Part shown: piece by piece, positions 48,752-57,673 of the stretch
How the letters are laid out: every line of letters begins with the position of its first letter
Numbering within the stretch: the first letter of the stretch is position 1
Source of the DNA: Rhizobium sp. Root482
Lineage (GTDB): Bacteria; Pseudomonadota; Alphaproteobacteria; Rhizobiales; Rhizobiaceae
DNA length: 64,000 nucleotides
Assembly: GCF_001426565.1 (NCBI RefSeq)
Contig: NZ_LMFA01000001.1
Span: forward strand, 643,287 to 707,286
Direction of reading: 5' to 3'
Position numbers and translations under genes: made by a program
The notes under the pieces: generated by a model
The model's input: only the letters and a program-made list of their open reading frames with translations
Told to the model about the DNA's origin: nothing
Database searches by the model: none

Positions 48752-49777
48752 ATGGCGTCCCCATATGAAAACCTCCCCAAGAAGGCCTATTGGCGCAGTG
48801 GTGTTGTGGATCAGCATCCGCTGAATCCAGTTGACCTCTACGAGAAGAAATTCGAGATCAAGGCCACGGATCGGATTGCAACGGCAGGAAGCTGCTTTGC
48901 ACAGCATATAGCCCGTCACATGCGAGCGAGTGGGTTCACAGTTCTTGACCTTGAGCCAGCGCCGAAGGGTATCGACATAGAGACCGCGCAGAAGTTCGGT
49001 TATGGCCTGTATTCTTGCCGCTATGGAAACCTCTACACATCGAGGCAATTGCTGCAGCTGTTCCAGGAGTCTTGTGGAAAACGCTCCCCGTCAAATGCTG
49101 TGTGGCAGAAGGGCGATCGGTTCTTTGACGCTCTGAGGCCGTCCGTGGAGCCGTCTGGATTACCGTCAGAAGAAGAGGTGAACCTCCATCGGACGCAACA
49201 CCTCAAGCACGTCGCTCAGATGTTCAGAGATGTTGATGTCTTTATTTTCACGTTAGGCCTGACGGAGACTTGGGAGCATATCCAATCAGGAACCGTCTAC
49301 CCAAGCGCGCCAGGCGTTATAGCGGGAGAACACGACCCAGCCTCGATACGCTTCAAAAACCTGAGCTACCCAGAAGTGCTTGAGGATTTTATTGCCTTTC
49401 GCGATTTAATAAAGACCTTCAACCCCAACGTCCGGTTTCTTCTGACTGTCTCTCCCGTCCCCTTGACCGCGACCGGGGCGACCTCGCATGTCCTTCCGGC
49501 CACCATCTATTCCAAGTCCGTTCTGCGTGCCGCGGCCGGCTACCTTTATGATTCTCTGGCTGATGTGGACTATTTCCCCTCTTACGAGATCATCGCGGCA
49601 CATCCGTCTCGTGGGTTTTTCTACGAGAACAACCTTAGATCGGTCGCCAGTCAGGGGGTCGAAGTTGTTATGCGCTCGTTCTTCTCTCAACACAAAATCG
49701 TCGCGGCGCCGAAAGTGGCAAAAGCCTCATCCAAGGATGTGGTATGCGAAGAAGCATTGCTAGAGGCGTTTTCATGA
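48752..49777 (+). CDS. GSCFA-domain protein, prophage cargo
   Basis: 341 residues from the ATG at 48752, seven bases after GGAG; the frame opens at 48698. The family signature TAGSCFAQHIARHM is near residue 44, followed by FGYGLYSCRYGNLYT, TLGLTETWEH and LLTVSPVPLTAT, all typical of GSCFA proteins. These belong to the SGNH hydrolase superfamily and are linked to polysaccharide modification, with Ser of GSCF the candidate nucleophile. The next gene overlaps its stop. Confidence 0.88.
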   Translation: MASPYENLPKKAYWRSGVVDQHPLNPVDLYEKKFEIKATDRIATAGSCFAQHIARHMRASGFTVLDLEPAPKGIDIETAQKFGYGLYSCRYGNLYTSRQLLQLFQESCGKRSPSNAVWQKGDRFFDALRPSVEPSGLPSEEEVNLHRTQHLKHVAQMFRDVDVFIFTLGLTETWEHIQSGTVYPSAPGVIAGEHDPASIRFKNLSYPEVLEDFIAFRDLIKTFNPNVRFLLTVSPVPLTATGATSHVLPATIYSKSVLRAAAGYLYDSLADVDYFPSYEIIAAHPSRGFFYENNLRSVASQGVEVVMRSFFSQHKIVAAPKVAKASSKDVVCEEALLEAFS

Positions 49778-50607
49778 AGCTCTGCATAATCGGGAATTCC
49801 CACCTCGCATCCCTTAAGACCGGGTGGGACACTTTGCCCGATCTTCATTCAAAGGCTGAGGCAACATTCTTCGGCGCCAAGGGCTACGATCTAAAGAGAC
49901 TTCGCCGCAAGGGCACCGTATTCAGTTCAAAAGACCCGGTTGTTATCCACCAGCTGCAATTTACGTCGGGAGGCTCCAAGTCTTTCGATGCAGCAGATTT
50001 TGACGCATTCGCTACAGCCGGCCTATATTTTGGACGAACCCATCTTATCGAAGCGTTGGAAAAGCATCGCGTTTCTGCCGTCCCGGGCAGATCGGAATTT
50101 GATCATATTATTTCTGACGAGCTTTTCGAAGTTCTTGTCCGAAGCCGGATCCAAAAGTGTCTGGCGATCCGAATTGTAAAGCTTCTTCGCGAAGCAACCG
50201 ACAAGCCCATCTTCGTTTGTGAGCAGCCGCTTCCAAGTAATCACATTCGAAAGAAGGGCATGTCGGTCTGGCGCGATGCAGCGGCCTTCGAGAAGATCAT
50301 AACTCCGATATGGAGAGATGAACTAGCTAAGCTTGAGCAACAATACCGCTTCCAGGTTTTGGAGCAGCCTGTAGAGACGGTAAATCAGAACTTGTTTCTC
50401 ACCCACCATCGAAACAGCGCGGGAGCAATTCGGCTGCTAGACGGCCTGAACGTAGTCCACAAGAGGAAAGAATACGCGCACATGAACGCCGACTATGGGG
50501 CGATTGTGATGACCGAAGTGATTGACGCCGCCAGCAGGGGCATAGTTGAAAGTAGTTCCGCTATCGGTGATCGTGTCCACTGCCCGCCTGATGCCTCCAG
50601 TTCATGA
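49774..50607 (+). CDS. SGNH-hydrolase-like protein, prophage cargo
   Basis: 277 residues from the ATG overlapping the GSCFA stop (ATGA). KLCIIGNSHLASLKTGW at the N terminus resembles block I of SGNH/GDSL hydrolases (GNSH for GDSL), and HMNADYG near residue 240 could supply the C-terminal His. Possibly an O-acetylesterase or transferase acting on the same glycan as its neighbour. The frame contains rarer codons and lower GC than host genes. Confidence 0.7.
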   Translation: MKLCIIGNSHLASLKTGWDTLPDLHSKAEATFFGAKGYDLKRLRRKGTVFSSKDPVVIHQLQFTSGGSKSFDAADFDAFATAGLYFGRTHLIEALEKHRVSAVPGRSEFDHIISDELFEVLVRSRIQKCLAIRIVKLLREATDKPIFVCEQPLPSNHIRKKGMSVWRDAAAFEKIITPIWRDELAKLEQQYRFQVLEQPVETVNQNLFLTHHRNSAGAIRLLDGLNVVHKRKEYAHMNADYGAIVMTEVIDAASRGIVESSSAIGDRVHCPPDASSS

Positions 50608-50715
50608 GTCCCAACCGATTATCGACCCGACGTGGGCTGATCGGGCGGCATCGCGCATTGCGAGTTTGCAACCAGAATACTGTTCTCACAATGGGCACCT
50701 GCTGGGGGTTTTAAG

Positions 50716-50997
50716 ATGCGGCCATCGATAGCCGAAGCCATCGCCGAACTTGTGAAGGAGATGAGTCATGACGATTGGGGGAATCATTACGGACTAAAGG
50801 GCGACGGAGCAAATTTAAAGGCGGCCCGCGATCGGTTAGAACGAGTTCTGAACGAACACATAGAGACCGTCGTCGCCCAGAAACTCACACAATTAATCGA
50901 CAAAGATCATCAAGAGACAAGCACCGGTCCCACCGAGCAGAGTTCGCGTATAATGGCCATGATAAAACGGACTATACGCCCGCCGCGCAGCCTTTGA
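50716..50997 (+). CDS. Small hypothetical protein, last gene of the cargo block
   Basis: 93 residues, helical and charged (AIAELVKEMSHDDWGNHYGL, NLKAARDRLERVLNEHIETV). No membrane segment. It lies 108 bases after the SGNH-like gene and reads toward the leftward tail genes. Function unknown. Confidence 0.5.
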   Translation: MRPSIAEAIAELVKEMSHDDWGNHYGLKGDGANLKAARDRLERVLNEHIETVVAQKLTQLIDKDHQETSTGPTEQSSRIMAMIKRTIRPPRSL

Positions 50998-51062
50998 TCC
51001 AAGCAACCAACCCGTTCGCGTGTATGTGTCGGTTGATGCTGCGCTAGTCGGGCGGGATTCAT

Positions 51063-51140
51063 CTATAGAAGAACGACCCTGAGGTCGCCTTCTGGCACCC
51101 AAACTGCATCCACTACCGGCCAATCTCCAGGCAATCGCAT
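51063..51140 (-). CDS. Possible 25-residue phage peptide
   Basis: Starts three bases after the stop of the 50-residue frame before it, with GGGGAG six bases upstream. Product begins MRLPGDWPVVDAVWVPEGDL. The ribosome site is good, but length makes the call weak. Confidence 0.3.
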   Translation of the reverse strand: MRLPGDWPVVDAVWVPEGDLRVVLL

Positions 51141-51143
51141 GGC

Positions 51144-51296
51144 TCACTCCCCTCGATATTCCCCTTCCTCTAACATCCACAACGCTTCGAACTCCCCTTT
51201 CCAGCCGACTACTGCAAGCGCGCTCGGCTTAAGGTCTACCATGCGACGCGGATCGAAAACCGCCACCACTAGGTCCCCACTCTTTACTTCCAGCAC
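51144..51296 (-). CDS. Small phage protein downstream of the tail fibre gene
   Basis: 50 residues from a GTG with AGGAGA seven bases upstream; product begins MLEVKSGDLVVAVFDPRRMV and ends in an acidic segment (LEEGEYRGE). It follows the tail protein gene by 15 bases on the same strand, so it is probably translated from the late transcript. No function assigned. Confidence 0.5.
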   Translation of the reverse strand: MLEVKSGDLVVAVFDPRRMVDLKPSALAVVGWKGEFEALWMLEEGEYRGE

Positions 51297-51311
51297 AGAT
51301 ATTCTCCTGGT

Positions 51312-52043
51312 CTAGAAACTCACCGACGTATCCGCAAAGGCAGCCCGAAGTGCGTTCAGCCATGCGGTGCGCTCGTCGGCGTCAGTCATCGCCCTGGAGA
51401 GGACGGCAGCAAACGCCATGTCGCAAGTACCCTTCGTCGTCGCGCCGTAGTTTCCACCGATCCCGATTGCTTGGCCCCCGAGAACGCGAGTGGACGATGG
51501 CGGGGTGGCGGTCGCCCCGTCACCATCCGTCAGGTCATACAGAGACACCCCGGACGTGTTGACAACGCCGATCACCAGTCTCCATGTCGTCATCGTCGCG
51601 ACATTGTCCTGCACCTGAGACACAGGTGTGCCGTCGAGATAGTATGCGTTCTGCCTCCATCGACCAGCCGTTCCGGCATAGAGAGAGGCCCCACTGTTTC
51701 CCAACCCGTCGGATGTCCCGATAAGCGTCGGACGGGTATTGTTATCGGCCAGAGTATCCGACGTTCTGGCTACCGCGATGAAGGTCAATGCGGCGGTGTC
51801 GCGATACGCCGTCTTCAGCCAGTTCGTGTCCCCCTTGAACGTCAGATAATCGGCAGACACAACCGGAGCGCCGATAACCTGAGAGTTTGTCTTGCGGCGC
51901 ATCCGGTTGCGGATGGACTGCTCAAGACTTCCTCCGAGGAAATGGATCAGTTCGACGCCGTCGCTCACGGGAGGCGTCCATCCGCTTGAAACGGCACGGG
52001 CGTTCGATGACACGATGATGCCAGTTCCTGATATTGTAGCCAT
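51312..52043 (-). CDS. Tail-fibre-associated protein with lectin-like fold
   Basis: 243 residues from the ATG opening MATISGTGIIVSS; the frame opens earlier but overlaps the PhoD-type gene. The beta-rich sequence (LTFIAVARTSDTLADNNTRP, TTWRLVIGVVNTSGVSLYDL) resembles LamG/concanavalin-like domains found at the tips of phage fibres. It follows the PhoD-type fibre gene by 11 bases. A role in receptor binding or as a fibre tip is inferred. Confidence 0.7.
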   Translation of the reverse strand: MATISGTGIIVSSNARAVSSGWTPPVSDGVELIHFLGGSLEQSIRNRMRRKTNSQVIGAPVVSADYLTFKGDTNWLKTAYRDTAALTFIAVARTSDTLADNNTRPTLIGTSDGLGNSGASLYAGTAGRWRQNAYYLDGTPVSQVQDNVATMTTWRLVIGVVNTSGVSLYDLTDGDGATATPPSSTRVLGGQAIGIGGNYGATTKGTCDMAFAAVLSRAMTDADERTAWLNALRAAFADTSVSF

Positions 52044-52054
52044 GTCAGATATCC

Positions 52055-54211
52055 TTACAGGTCGTTGGTGTCGAACGTGCCGAGCACAGTGGGGGTGTAG
52101 GTGCCGTCGAACGGAGCACCCTTGAATGTCGCAAGCCAGCTTCCGTCCGTGCGAACGTCGAGGCGGCAATAGCCCTGCGCTGTCAGAATGTGGCTATCGA
52201 CGCCATCCCACACATAGGGGCCGCCGCCCGTCTTGCTGTCGCGCATAAAGGGCGAGGCCATGATCTGGGTCAGCTTCGTGTTGAGCGAACCAGCTGTCGA
52301 AAAGTCGGTGTTGGTGCCATCGTCCACAGCGCAGGAATGGAAGTCACCATTCAGGATCGTCATGGGAGGAAGGTTCGGATTTGCGACCACGGCATTGCAG
52401 ATTGCCGTCTGCTCGGTTGACCATCCGTCCTGCCAGCCGTCATAGACCGCGCCGGTCCAACCGGTCGGAGAGACGATGAACAGCCGGTTGATGTCTCCGG
52501 CAGCAGCGTCGGTCGCAGCCTGCGGGAGGAATGTGCCCGTGAACCAGCCAAGCTGATTCCATGAGCCCGGCGGGTTGGTGCCGTTGCCCAGCATCGTCGC
52601 ACCGCCGGTCAGCCGCCGTTGCGAGCGCGTGTCGAGCATGACAAAACGGGCCTTGCCGATATCGAACACCTGCACGGGCAGGATCTTCGCCGGGTCAGTC
52701 TCGCCAAGCTGTTGCTGAATGAACGGGTAATGCGGCGTTGTCTCGCGATAGACCTGTCGCCTGATTGCACCACCGGGATTGGAGCTATCCCAATCATTGT
52801 CGTTACCGCCGAAATAGTCGTGGTCATCGTACATATAGGCCAGCAGCGGGATCTTCCGGAGAAGCGCGGCCACGTCATTGTTGGACCGGAAATGACGCTC
52901 ATTGCGCGACCGCAGCAACTTGATGTCCACGGCCGTCACATCGGAATAGTCGATGTCGCCCATATGCAGCAGACCGAGAATGCCTGTCTCTTTTGCCATC
53001 GCCCGATAGCTCGGCACGATGATGCCAGGGTCTGCGCCGAACTCATTGCAGGACCCAAGCAAGATTGAAAAGGCCGTAGCGACGTGGGAGGCCGGCACCG
53101 TCTTTACCGAGATTGCAGGTGACGCAAGTCCGTCCACCCGCGCCCGATAGAAATACTGGGTGCCAGCCAAAAGTCCGGAAATCCTCTGCTTGATCGATTT
53201 CCAGTAGCTGCCATCGAATTTCTCGGTGGCATAAGGCACCGTCGCTGGAGTCGTTTGCACCACATTGAGGAAGTTTTGATCCGTTGACACCTCTATCTGG
53301 GCAACGCTCTGAGGCGTCCCGCCATCGACATCACATGCAACAGTAAAACCGTCCGGCTGCAGGGCGCCCGTCCAGATGCGCGCAGCGGCGCCACTAGTTG
53401 GCGTGTAGGCACTGCCGCTGTCGTCGCCGGACGTGAAGCCGAACGGACCAGTTTCGTCGAAGCCAGCAATGATGTTGCCACGTTCGTCCTTCAGCACCCA
53501 ATGAAATCCATCTGCCGAGACTGCCCGCATGCCGGCAAACGAGACTCCATCCTCGGTGCTCGCCCCGAGAATCTCGTTTCCATACTCATCAGAGACCGTG
53601 AACAGTCCGTCCGGGCGCGCCTTGATCGTGTCGAGCAGGTAGGAAAAGATCGGCACGAGCGTGGCGATATCGAAGATGAAGGTGAAGTTCAGGGCAGTCG
53701 TGCCGAGTGTGATCGGTCCGGGCGTCGTGAGGATGTAGGCCTTGCTCCCGTTCGCTGCCCCCTCCTGCACGAAACTAGCCATGAACAGGACTTCAGTTGC
53801 GAGATCGGCGTCAGCGGACCGAGACGCCGCACCCGAACTCACCACGGTATAGATGCCGTTTTCCGCTGGCGCCGTCTGTCCGAGAAGCAGCACACGATTA
53901 CCGGTCGCGAGCGTCACGCCGTCGATCGTATCGCCGTTCTCAAGGCCATTTGCCAGATTGACGTTGGCGGTAGAAGCTGCTCGGACCGGCGTTTTCCACT
54001 GAGTGGATGTGGTGACAGTCGCGAGGAGATTGCTTACCTCCTGGGCAATGCCCGCGATCGCAGCGTCATACTCGTTAATGGTAGATTGTATTACTCTGCC
54101 CGCCGATCTCACTTCGCTCTTTTTGACCTTATATTTCCCGGAACTTGGGATGCCGGTCGAAACATAGTCCCTGAACGCGTTGTCGAAGGCGTTCTTGATT
54201 TCGTCAGCCAT
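52055..54211 (-). CDS. Tail fibre with PhoD-like phosphodiesterase domain
   Basis: 718 residues. N-terminal 60 residues are helical, then comes a beta-rich fibre region (about 65-180), a PhoD-type N-terminal beta domain (about 270-370) and a metallophosphoesterase domain (375-690). The last is shown by LLGSCNEFGADPG near 380, LLHMGDIDYSD near 415, MYDDHDYFGGNDND near 462 and LNGDFHSC near 622, the metal-binding Asp/His/Asn set of PhoD. Such enzymes cut phosphodiesters in teichoic-type polymers or phospholipids. In the receptor-binding position it may degrade a phosphate-linked capsule, a role other phages give to glycan lyases. Confidence 0.85.
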   Translation of the reverse strand: MADEIKNAFDNAFRDYVSTGIPSSGKYKVKKSEVRSAGRVIQSTINEYDAAIAGIAQEVSNLLATVTTSTQWKTPVRAASTANVNLANGLENGDTIDGVTLATGNRVLLLGQTAPAENGIYTVVSSGAASRSADADLATEVLFMASFVQEGAANGSKAYILTTPGPITLGTTALNFTFIFDIATLVPIFSYLLDTIKARPDGLFTVSDEYGNEILGASTEDGVSFAGMRAVSADGFHWVLKDERGNIIAGFDETGPFGFTSGDDSGSAYTPTSGAAARIWTGALQPDGFTVACDVDGGTPQSVAQIEVSTDQNFLNVVQTTPATVPYATEKFDGSYWKSIKQRISGLLAGTQYFYRARVDGLASPAISVKTVPASHVATAFSILLGSCNEFGADPGIIVPSYRAMAKETGILGLLHMGDIDYSDVTAVDIKLLRSRNERHFRSNNDVAALLRKIPLLAYMYDDHDYFGGNDNDWDSSNPGGAIRRQVYRETTPHYPFIQQQLGETDPAKILPVQVFDIGKARFVMLDTRSQRRLTGGATMLGNGTNPPGSWNQLGWFTGTFLPQAATDAAAGDINRLFIVSPTGWTGAVYDGWQDGWSTEQTAICNAVVANPNLPPMTILNGDFHSCAVDDGTNTDFSTAGSLNTKLTQIMASPFMRDSKTGGGPYVWDGVDSHILTAQGYCRLDVRTDGSWLATFKGAPFDGTYTPTVLGTFDTNDL

Positions 54212-54273
54212 GCGGATACCTCATGAAGAAGCGTCCTGCTAATGCAGGTGCGCGAAAGTGAATATTTGATGTT

Positions 54274-56706
54274 TTAAATGATCGCCACGGCGACAGGGCC
54301 GCTCGGCGGGCCCGCCACGCCAGAGCCATTGACTGGAACTGCGTAGTAGTCCCACGCGCCCTGTGGGACGCAAGACAGCGTTTGAAGGTATAGGGCAACA
54401 TTATCGATGTCGCAGACCAAAGGTGCCGTCGAGCGGATAGTAATTTTGGTGTTCCCGTTGTTGGCGAGCGTCTCCAGGAAAGCGCCGTTCACGGTCCGCA
54501 AGACACCACTGCTCTGCGTGCCGCCTTCAAGCGCCATTCGGGTGCTTCCCCCGGCAATGTTGCTGACTTCAAAGTACCCACGGAAAACTCCTGCCGGGTT
54601 TTCGGTGAGCGTAGCGATTGCTTGCTCCAAGGTTGTCGCGGACCCCGATGCTTTGTGTGCAACGCCGGCGGCAATCGTCCAGCCAGCGCCCTTGGTCCAA
54701 GCGGTGTCACTTCCAAAAGTCCCATTGGTGACCAAATTTGCCCGGCTCGCATCTCCGTCCGTATAGCCGTAGGTTGCCGCGATGGATGACGCGACGGGGA
54801 GCGTGGCAATCGGCGTATCAACGTCAACATCGAGAGGAGCACCGCTAGCCTTCCGGTAAAGCTTCACGCTCTTCAAGCGGGTGTCATTTGCCGTTGTAAG
54901 CGAGAACACCGCGTTGCCAAGATGGGGCACAGCTGCAGTCTGGGTAAACACCGTAAGCGCCGCCGGCGCGACCGGGTCGGCAACCGCTACCCGCGTTACA
55001 TAATCGGTCCATTCTGATTGCGTGCCACCACCCCAGGCCCGCAAGCGGAAACGGTAGGAGACCCCATCAATCAGGTAACCGGAACGGACCTCGTCTTCCT
55101 CGGGCTCCGACAGGATCGAGCGGGGCGGTTCGCTCTCGTCGCTCGGCTGCCATTCAAGCTCATAGGTGAGATCGTCGCTATAGTGAGCCCACGAGGCCAG
55201 ACCATATGCAACATCGCTGGAACCGCTCACCGTGTCCCGATGGATCACCACATCAAAGTCGGTCGGGGTCGGCACCCCGCCGTTTTCCAGCAGGATCACA
55301 TCATTCCCCGGTTCACCCTCTTCGGTCGCCGCATCGAACGCATAGAGATCTGCCGGCACGATGATGCCGGCAAACTCCATTGTCAGGTTGCGCAACGAAA
55401 GCTTCGGCGTCTCGGCGATCTCGACTAGTACCATGTCGAGCTTCGGTGGGATATTGACCCAGACGAAACGGCGATAGGGCACATTCTCCGCCGGCTCATA
55501 ATGCGCCAGGATCGAGACCCGCGGCGCATTGGCCCGGATAAAGGCGATCTTCTGCAGCCTCTGCACGTGGTTGTGAGACTGGACCGCATTGTTGTCGATC
55601 GTCTTGGTGCGCTCGGTATCGTCGCCATCCACATAGGGATCGCCATAGATCGCCGCATCCGACGTTGCATGATCGAGGTCGAGCCGCACATAGCGGCCGC
55701 GCACCGCCAGCACATTCGACGTGTCGCGCGTATTGCCATCGAGGTTGAAACTGATGACATCGTTGCGTGTGAGCGTGATGTCCGGCTCGACGAACTCGCC
55801 CGCATGGCAACCAACCAACCCGTCCGGCCGTTCGAAGATGACGAGCTCGGCCGCCTGGTCCATGATGCGCCCCACTTCGGTCGGATCATTGTTCGCCCGA
55901 AACCAGAACCCCCCGAAATAACGCGGCTCGTTTTCCCCGTCCCGGTTGACAACGAGCTCGGCGCAGACATCCGCCGCATGGGCAAAGTCCGGCAGATACA
56001 CATCGTCGAGCGAGAGCTTTCCACCAACAGGATGCGTCAGGTGCCACAAGCGCATCAGGGCAATGTTGCGGCTGAAGGCGACGGTTTCGGTTCTCGGGTC
56101 AAAGAATTTGTAGCCGGCCATCACCGCAGACCATTGCGGCATCTGGTTCGGATAGACCTTCATATAGTTCTTCTGGCTGACGCCACGGCACGACATCATG
56201 ATCGATGCCAAACCGTCGCCCCGATGATCTTCCGAATAGATTGTCGGGAAGGTGGTCAGGAGGTCTGGATAGGCCGTTTCCGCCGGCAGACCCGTGCGCT
56301 CCAGGATCTTGACGACATTCGGAGTGAAATGCTGGGGAGCTGCGACAAAGCCAGTCTCGTCGAGCAACACCTGCTCGTCGTGAAGGTAGTGCTGGATATA
56401 CCCTTCGATCTCGTGTGCGGCAGCAACGATGACGTGGTAGGCGATACCGTTCTTTTCCTCGAGAAAGGCATAGTCGCCGCCCTTTTTTGACCAGCCCATG
56501 ACATAGGCGAGCGAAGGCACATTCTGTTTCAGATTGAACGTGCCGTCTTCCGGCTTTGGCACGGAAGGCTTGTCGACGAACAGCGATTGCGCATAGGCAA
56601 GTCCGCCAAGCGCCAGCGCATAGGTGCCGAGATAAAGCGCGTTCGCCGCGAATGTCGTGGTGGCCAGCGAAGAGATGATCAGCGCAAGCGTTTCAAGGCC
56701 CGGCAT
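54274..56706 (-). CDS. Phage tail tip/host-specificity protein (gp15/J-like hub)
   Basis: 810 residues. The N-terminal 45 residues are hydrophobic (ALYLGTYALALGGLAYAQSLF), as in GTA gp15-type proteins. A large beta-rich hub follows (about 60-450), then fibronectin-like modules (about 480-600: YELEWQPSDESEPP) and a carbohydrate-binding-like C terminus (ANLVTNGTFGSDTAWTKGAG, near 650-740). It overlaps the upstream NlpC/P60-like gene start-on-stop. It should form the tail tip and carry the fibres encoded next. Confidence 0.8.
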   Translation of the reverse strand: MPGLETLALIISSLATTTFAANALYLGTYALALGGLAYAQSLFVDKPSVPKPEDGTFNLKQNVPSLAYVMGWSKKGGDYAFLEEKNGIAYHVIVAAAHEIEGYIQHYLHDEQVLLDETGFVAAPQHFTPNVVKILERTGLPAETAYPDLLTTFPTIYSEDHRGDGLASIMMSCRGVSQKNYMKVYPNQMPQWSAVMAGYKFFDPRTETVAFSRNIALMRLWHLTHPVGGKLSLDDVYLPDFAHAADVCAELVVNRDGENEPRYFGGFWFRANNDPTEVGRIMDQAAELVIFERPDGLVGCHAGEFVEPDITLTRNDVISFNLDGNTRDTSNVLAVRGRYVRLDLDHATSDAAIYGDPYVDGDDTERTKTIDNNAVQSHNHVQRLQKIAFIRANAPRVSILAHYEPAENVPYRRFVWVNIPPKLDMVLVEIAETPKLSLRNLTMEFAGIIVPADLYAFDAATEEGEPGNDVILLENGGVPTPTDFDVVIHRDTVSGSSDVAYGLASWAHYSDDLTYELEWQPSDESEPPRSILSEPEEDEVRSGYLIDGVSYRFRLRAWGGGTQSEWTDYVTRVAVADPVAPAALTVFTQTAAVPHLGNAVFSLTTANDTRLKSVKLYRKASGAPLDVDVDTPIATLPVASSIAATYGYTDGDASRANLVTNGTFGSDTAWTKGAGWTIAAGVAHKASGSATTLEQAIATLTENPAGVFRGYFEVSNIAGGSTRMALEGGTQSSGVLRTVNGAFLETLANNGNTKITIRSTAPLVCDIDNVALYLQTLSCVPQGAWDYYAVPVNGSGVAGPPSGPVAVAII

Positions 56707-57107
56707 CAGATGCTCCAGATGGCAAGCGGCGTGGCGATCATGCGATGGACCCCGTGGATGAACCGCACATTCCAGCCCTCCCCGTCATGGATGGCGCCGA
56801 ACTGCCGGTGAATATTGGTAGGACTGCCGATTACGCCGATGCTGCCGCAGAACGGGCGCTGGGTTCGCTTGGCACTGATGCTGTCGGCGCAACGCTCGAC
56901 CAGTGCCGTCACGCTGCCAGCCTGTTCTATGATCCGGCGAAACCCTGCCTCGTCGTCATAGGTGCCGCGCAGATGGCGCGCCGGATCTGAATAGCCGAGC
57001 CACATCGCCCAGGCCGAAAGGCAAAGACAGCAATCGACCTTTCCCGGCTCCCAAGGCAATTCGCCATAGGCGCGAGAAAAACTCACCCACTGATCGAGCA
57101 TCACCAC
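56706..57107 (-). CDS. Tail-associated NlpC/P60-like cysteine peptidase (DUF6950-like)
   Basis: 133 residues (or 131 from the second Met). The catalytic-Cys region reads KVDCCLCLSAWAMWLG and a His candidate is in FGAIHDGEGW, with PFCGSIGVIG between. This matches short NlpC/P60-like proteins that sit between the tail hub genes of alphaproteobacterial siphophages and GTAs (gp14 position), where they cut peptidoglycan during DNA entry. The degenerate spacing means activity is not certain. Confidence 0.75.
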   Translation of the reverse strand: MVMLDQWVSFSRAYGELPWEPGKVDCCLCLSAWAMWLGYSDPARHLRGTYDDEAGFRRIIEQAGSVTALVERCADSISAKRTQRPFCGSIGVIGSPTNIHRQFGAIHDGEGWNVRFIHGVHRMIATPLAIWSI

Positions 57108-57673
57108 TTTGGCCAGCGGATCGCTTTGTTGAGGTAGATGATGACACGCTCTGCAAACCTGTCGGGAGGAGCGGTCGGATTAAGCACGGCCGATCGCGCC
57201 CTCTGGTTCGTGTCGGAGAGCACACCTCCATTCGATTGCTTGCGCAAGGCAAATCGGTTGGTGACTTCCACGGTGATGATCGAGCGGATCTCGGTATCGG
57301 AGGCACTGTCCCCAAAAATCAGATTGTCGATCTTTCCGGTAAACTTGATCGTCGGCGCGCCGATCGGCTGTTCGTATTCGTCGCACTTTTGAATCATGAT
57401 CCGGAACCGCGCGCCCTTGATCGTGCCTGCCTTGTAGTCGATCCAGATCTGATCGGATGTGGGCCCGTCGATCCCGGAAATGACCAGCGATAGCGTGAAC
57501 GCCTCGGCATTGATGGCAAGCTCGATCTGGTCGAGCGCGTCTTCCGTGAGCACGCAGGAGCGATAAATCTCCCCGTCACTGTCGACGAAGGGTCCACCGG
57601 AGCCATCATACCAGCGCAGCGTTCCAGACGGCAGATCAACCTGGCAGAGGACGCGAAGGGATTTCAGGGCCAT
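57101..57673 (-). CDS. Phage tail hub-associated protein (GTA gp13 position)
   Basis: 190 residues, beta-rich. The opening LKSLRVLCQVDLPSGTLRWY and the IDGPTSDQIW segment resemble proteins at the hub position of GTA-like tails, which are usually longer. It overlaps the peptidase gene by seven bases and the previous gene by one. Structural role in the baseplate hub is inferred from order. Confidence 0.65.
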   Translation of the reverse strand: MALKSLRVLCQVDLPSGTLRWYDGSGGPFVDSDGEIYRSCVLTEDALDQIELAINAEAFTLSLVISGIDGPTSDQIWIDYKAGTIKGARFRIMIQKCDEYEQPIGAPTIKFTGKIDNLIFGDSASDTEIRSIITVEVTNRFALRKQSNGGVLSDTNQRARSAVLNPTAPPDRFAERVIIYLNKAIRWPKW

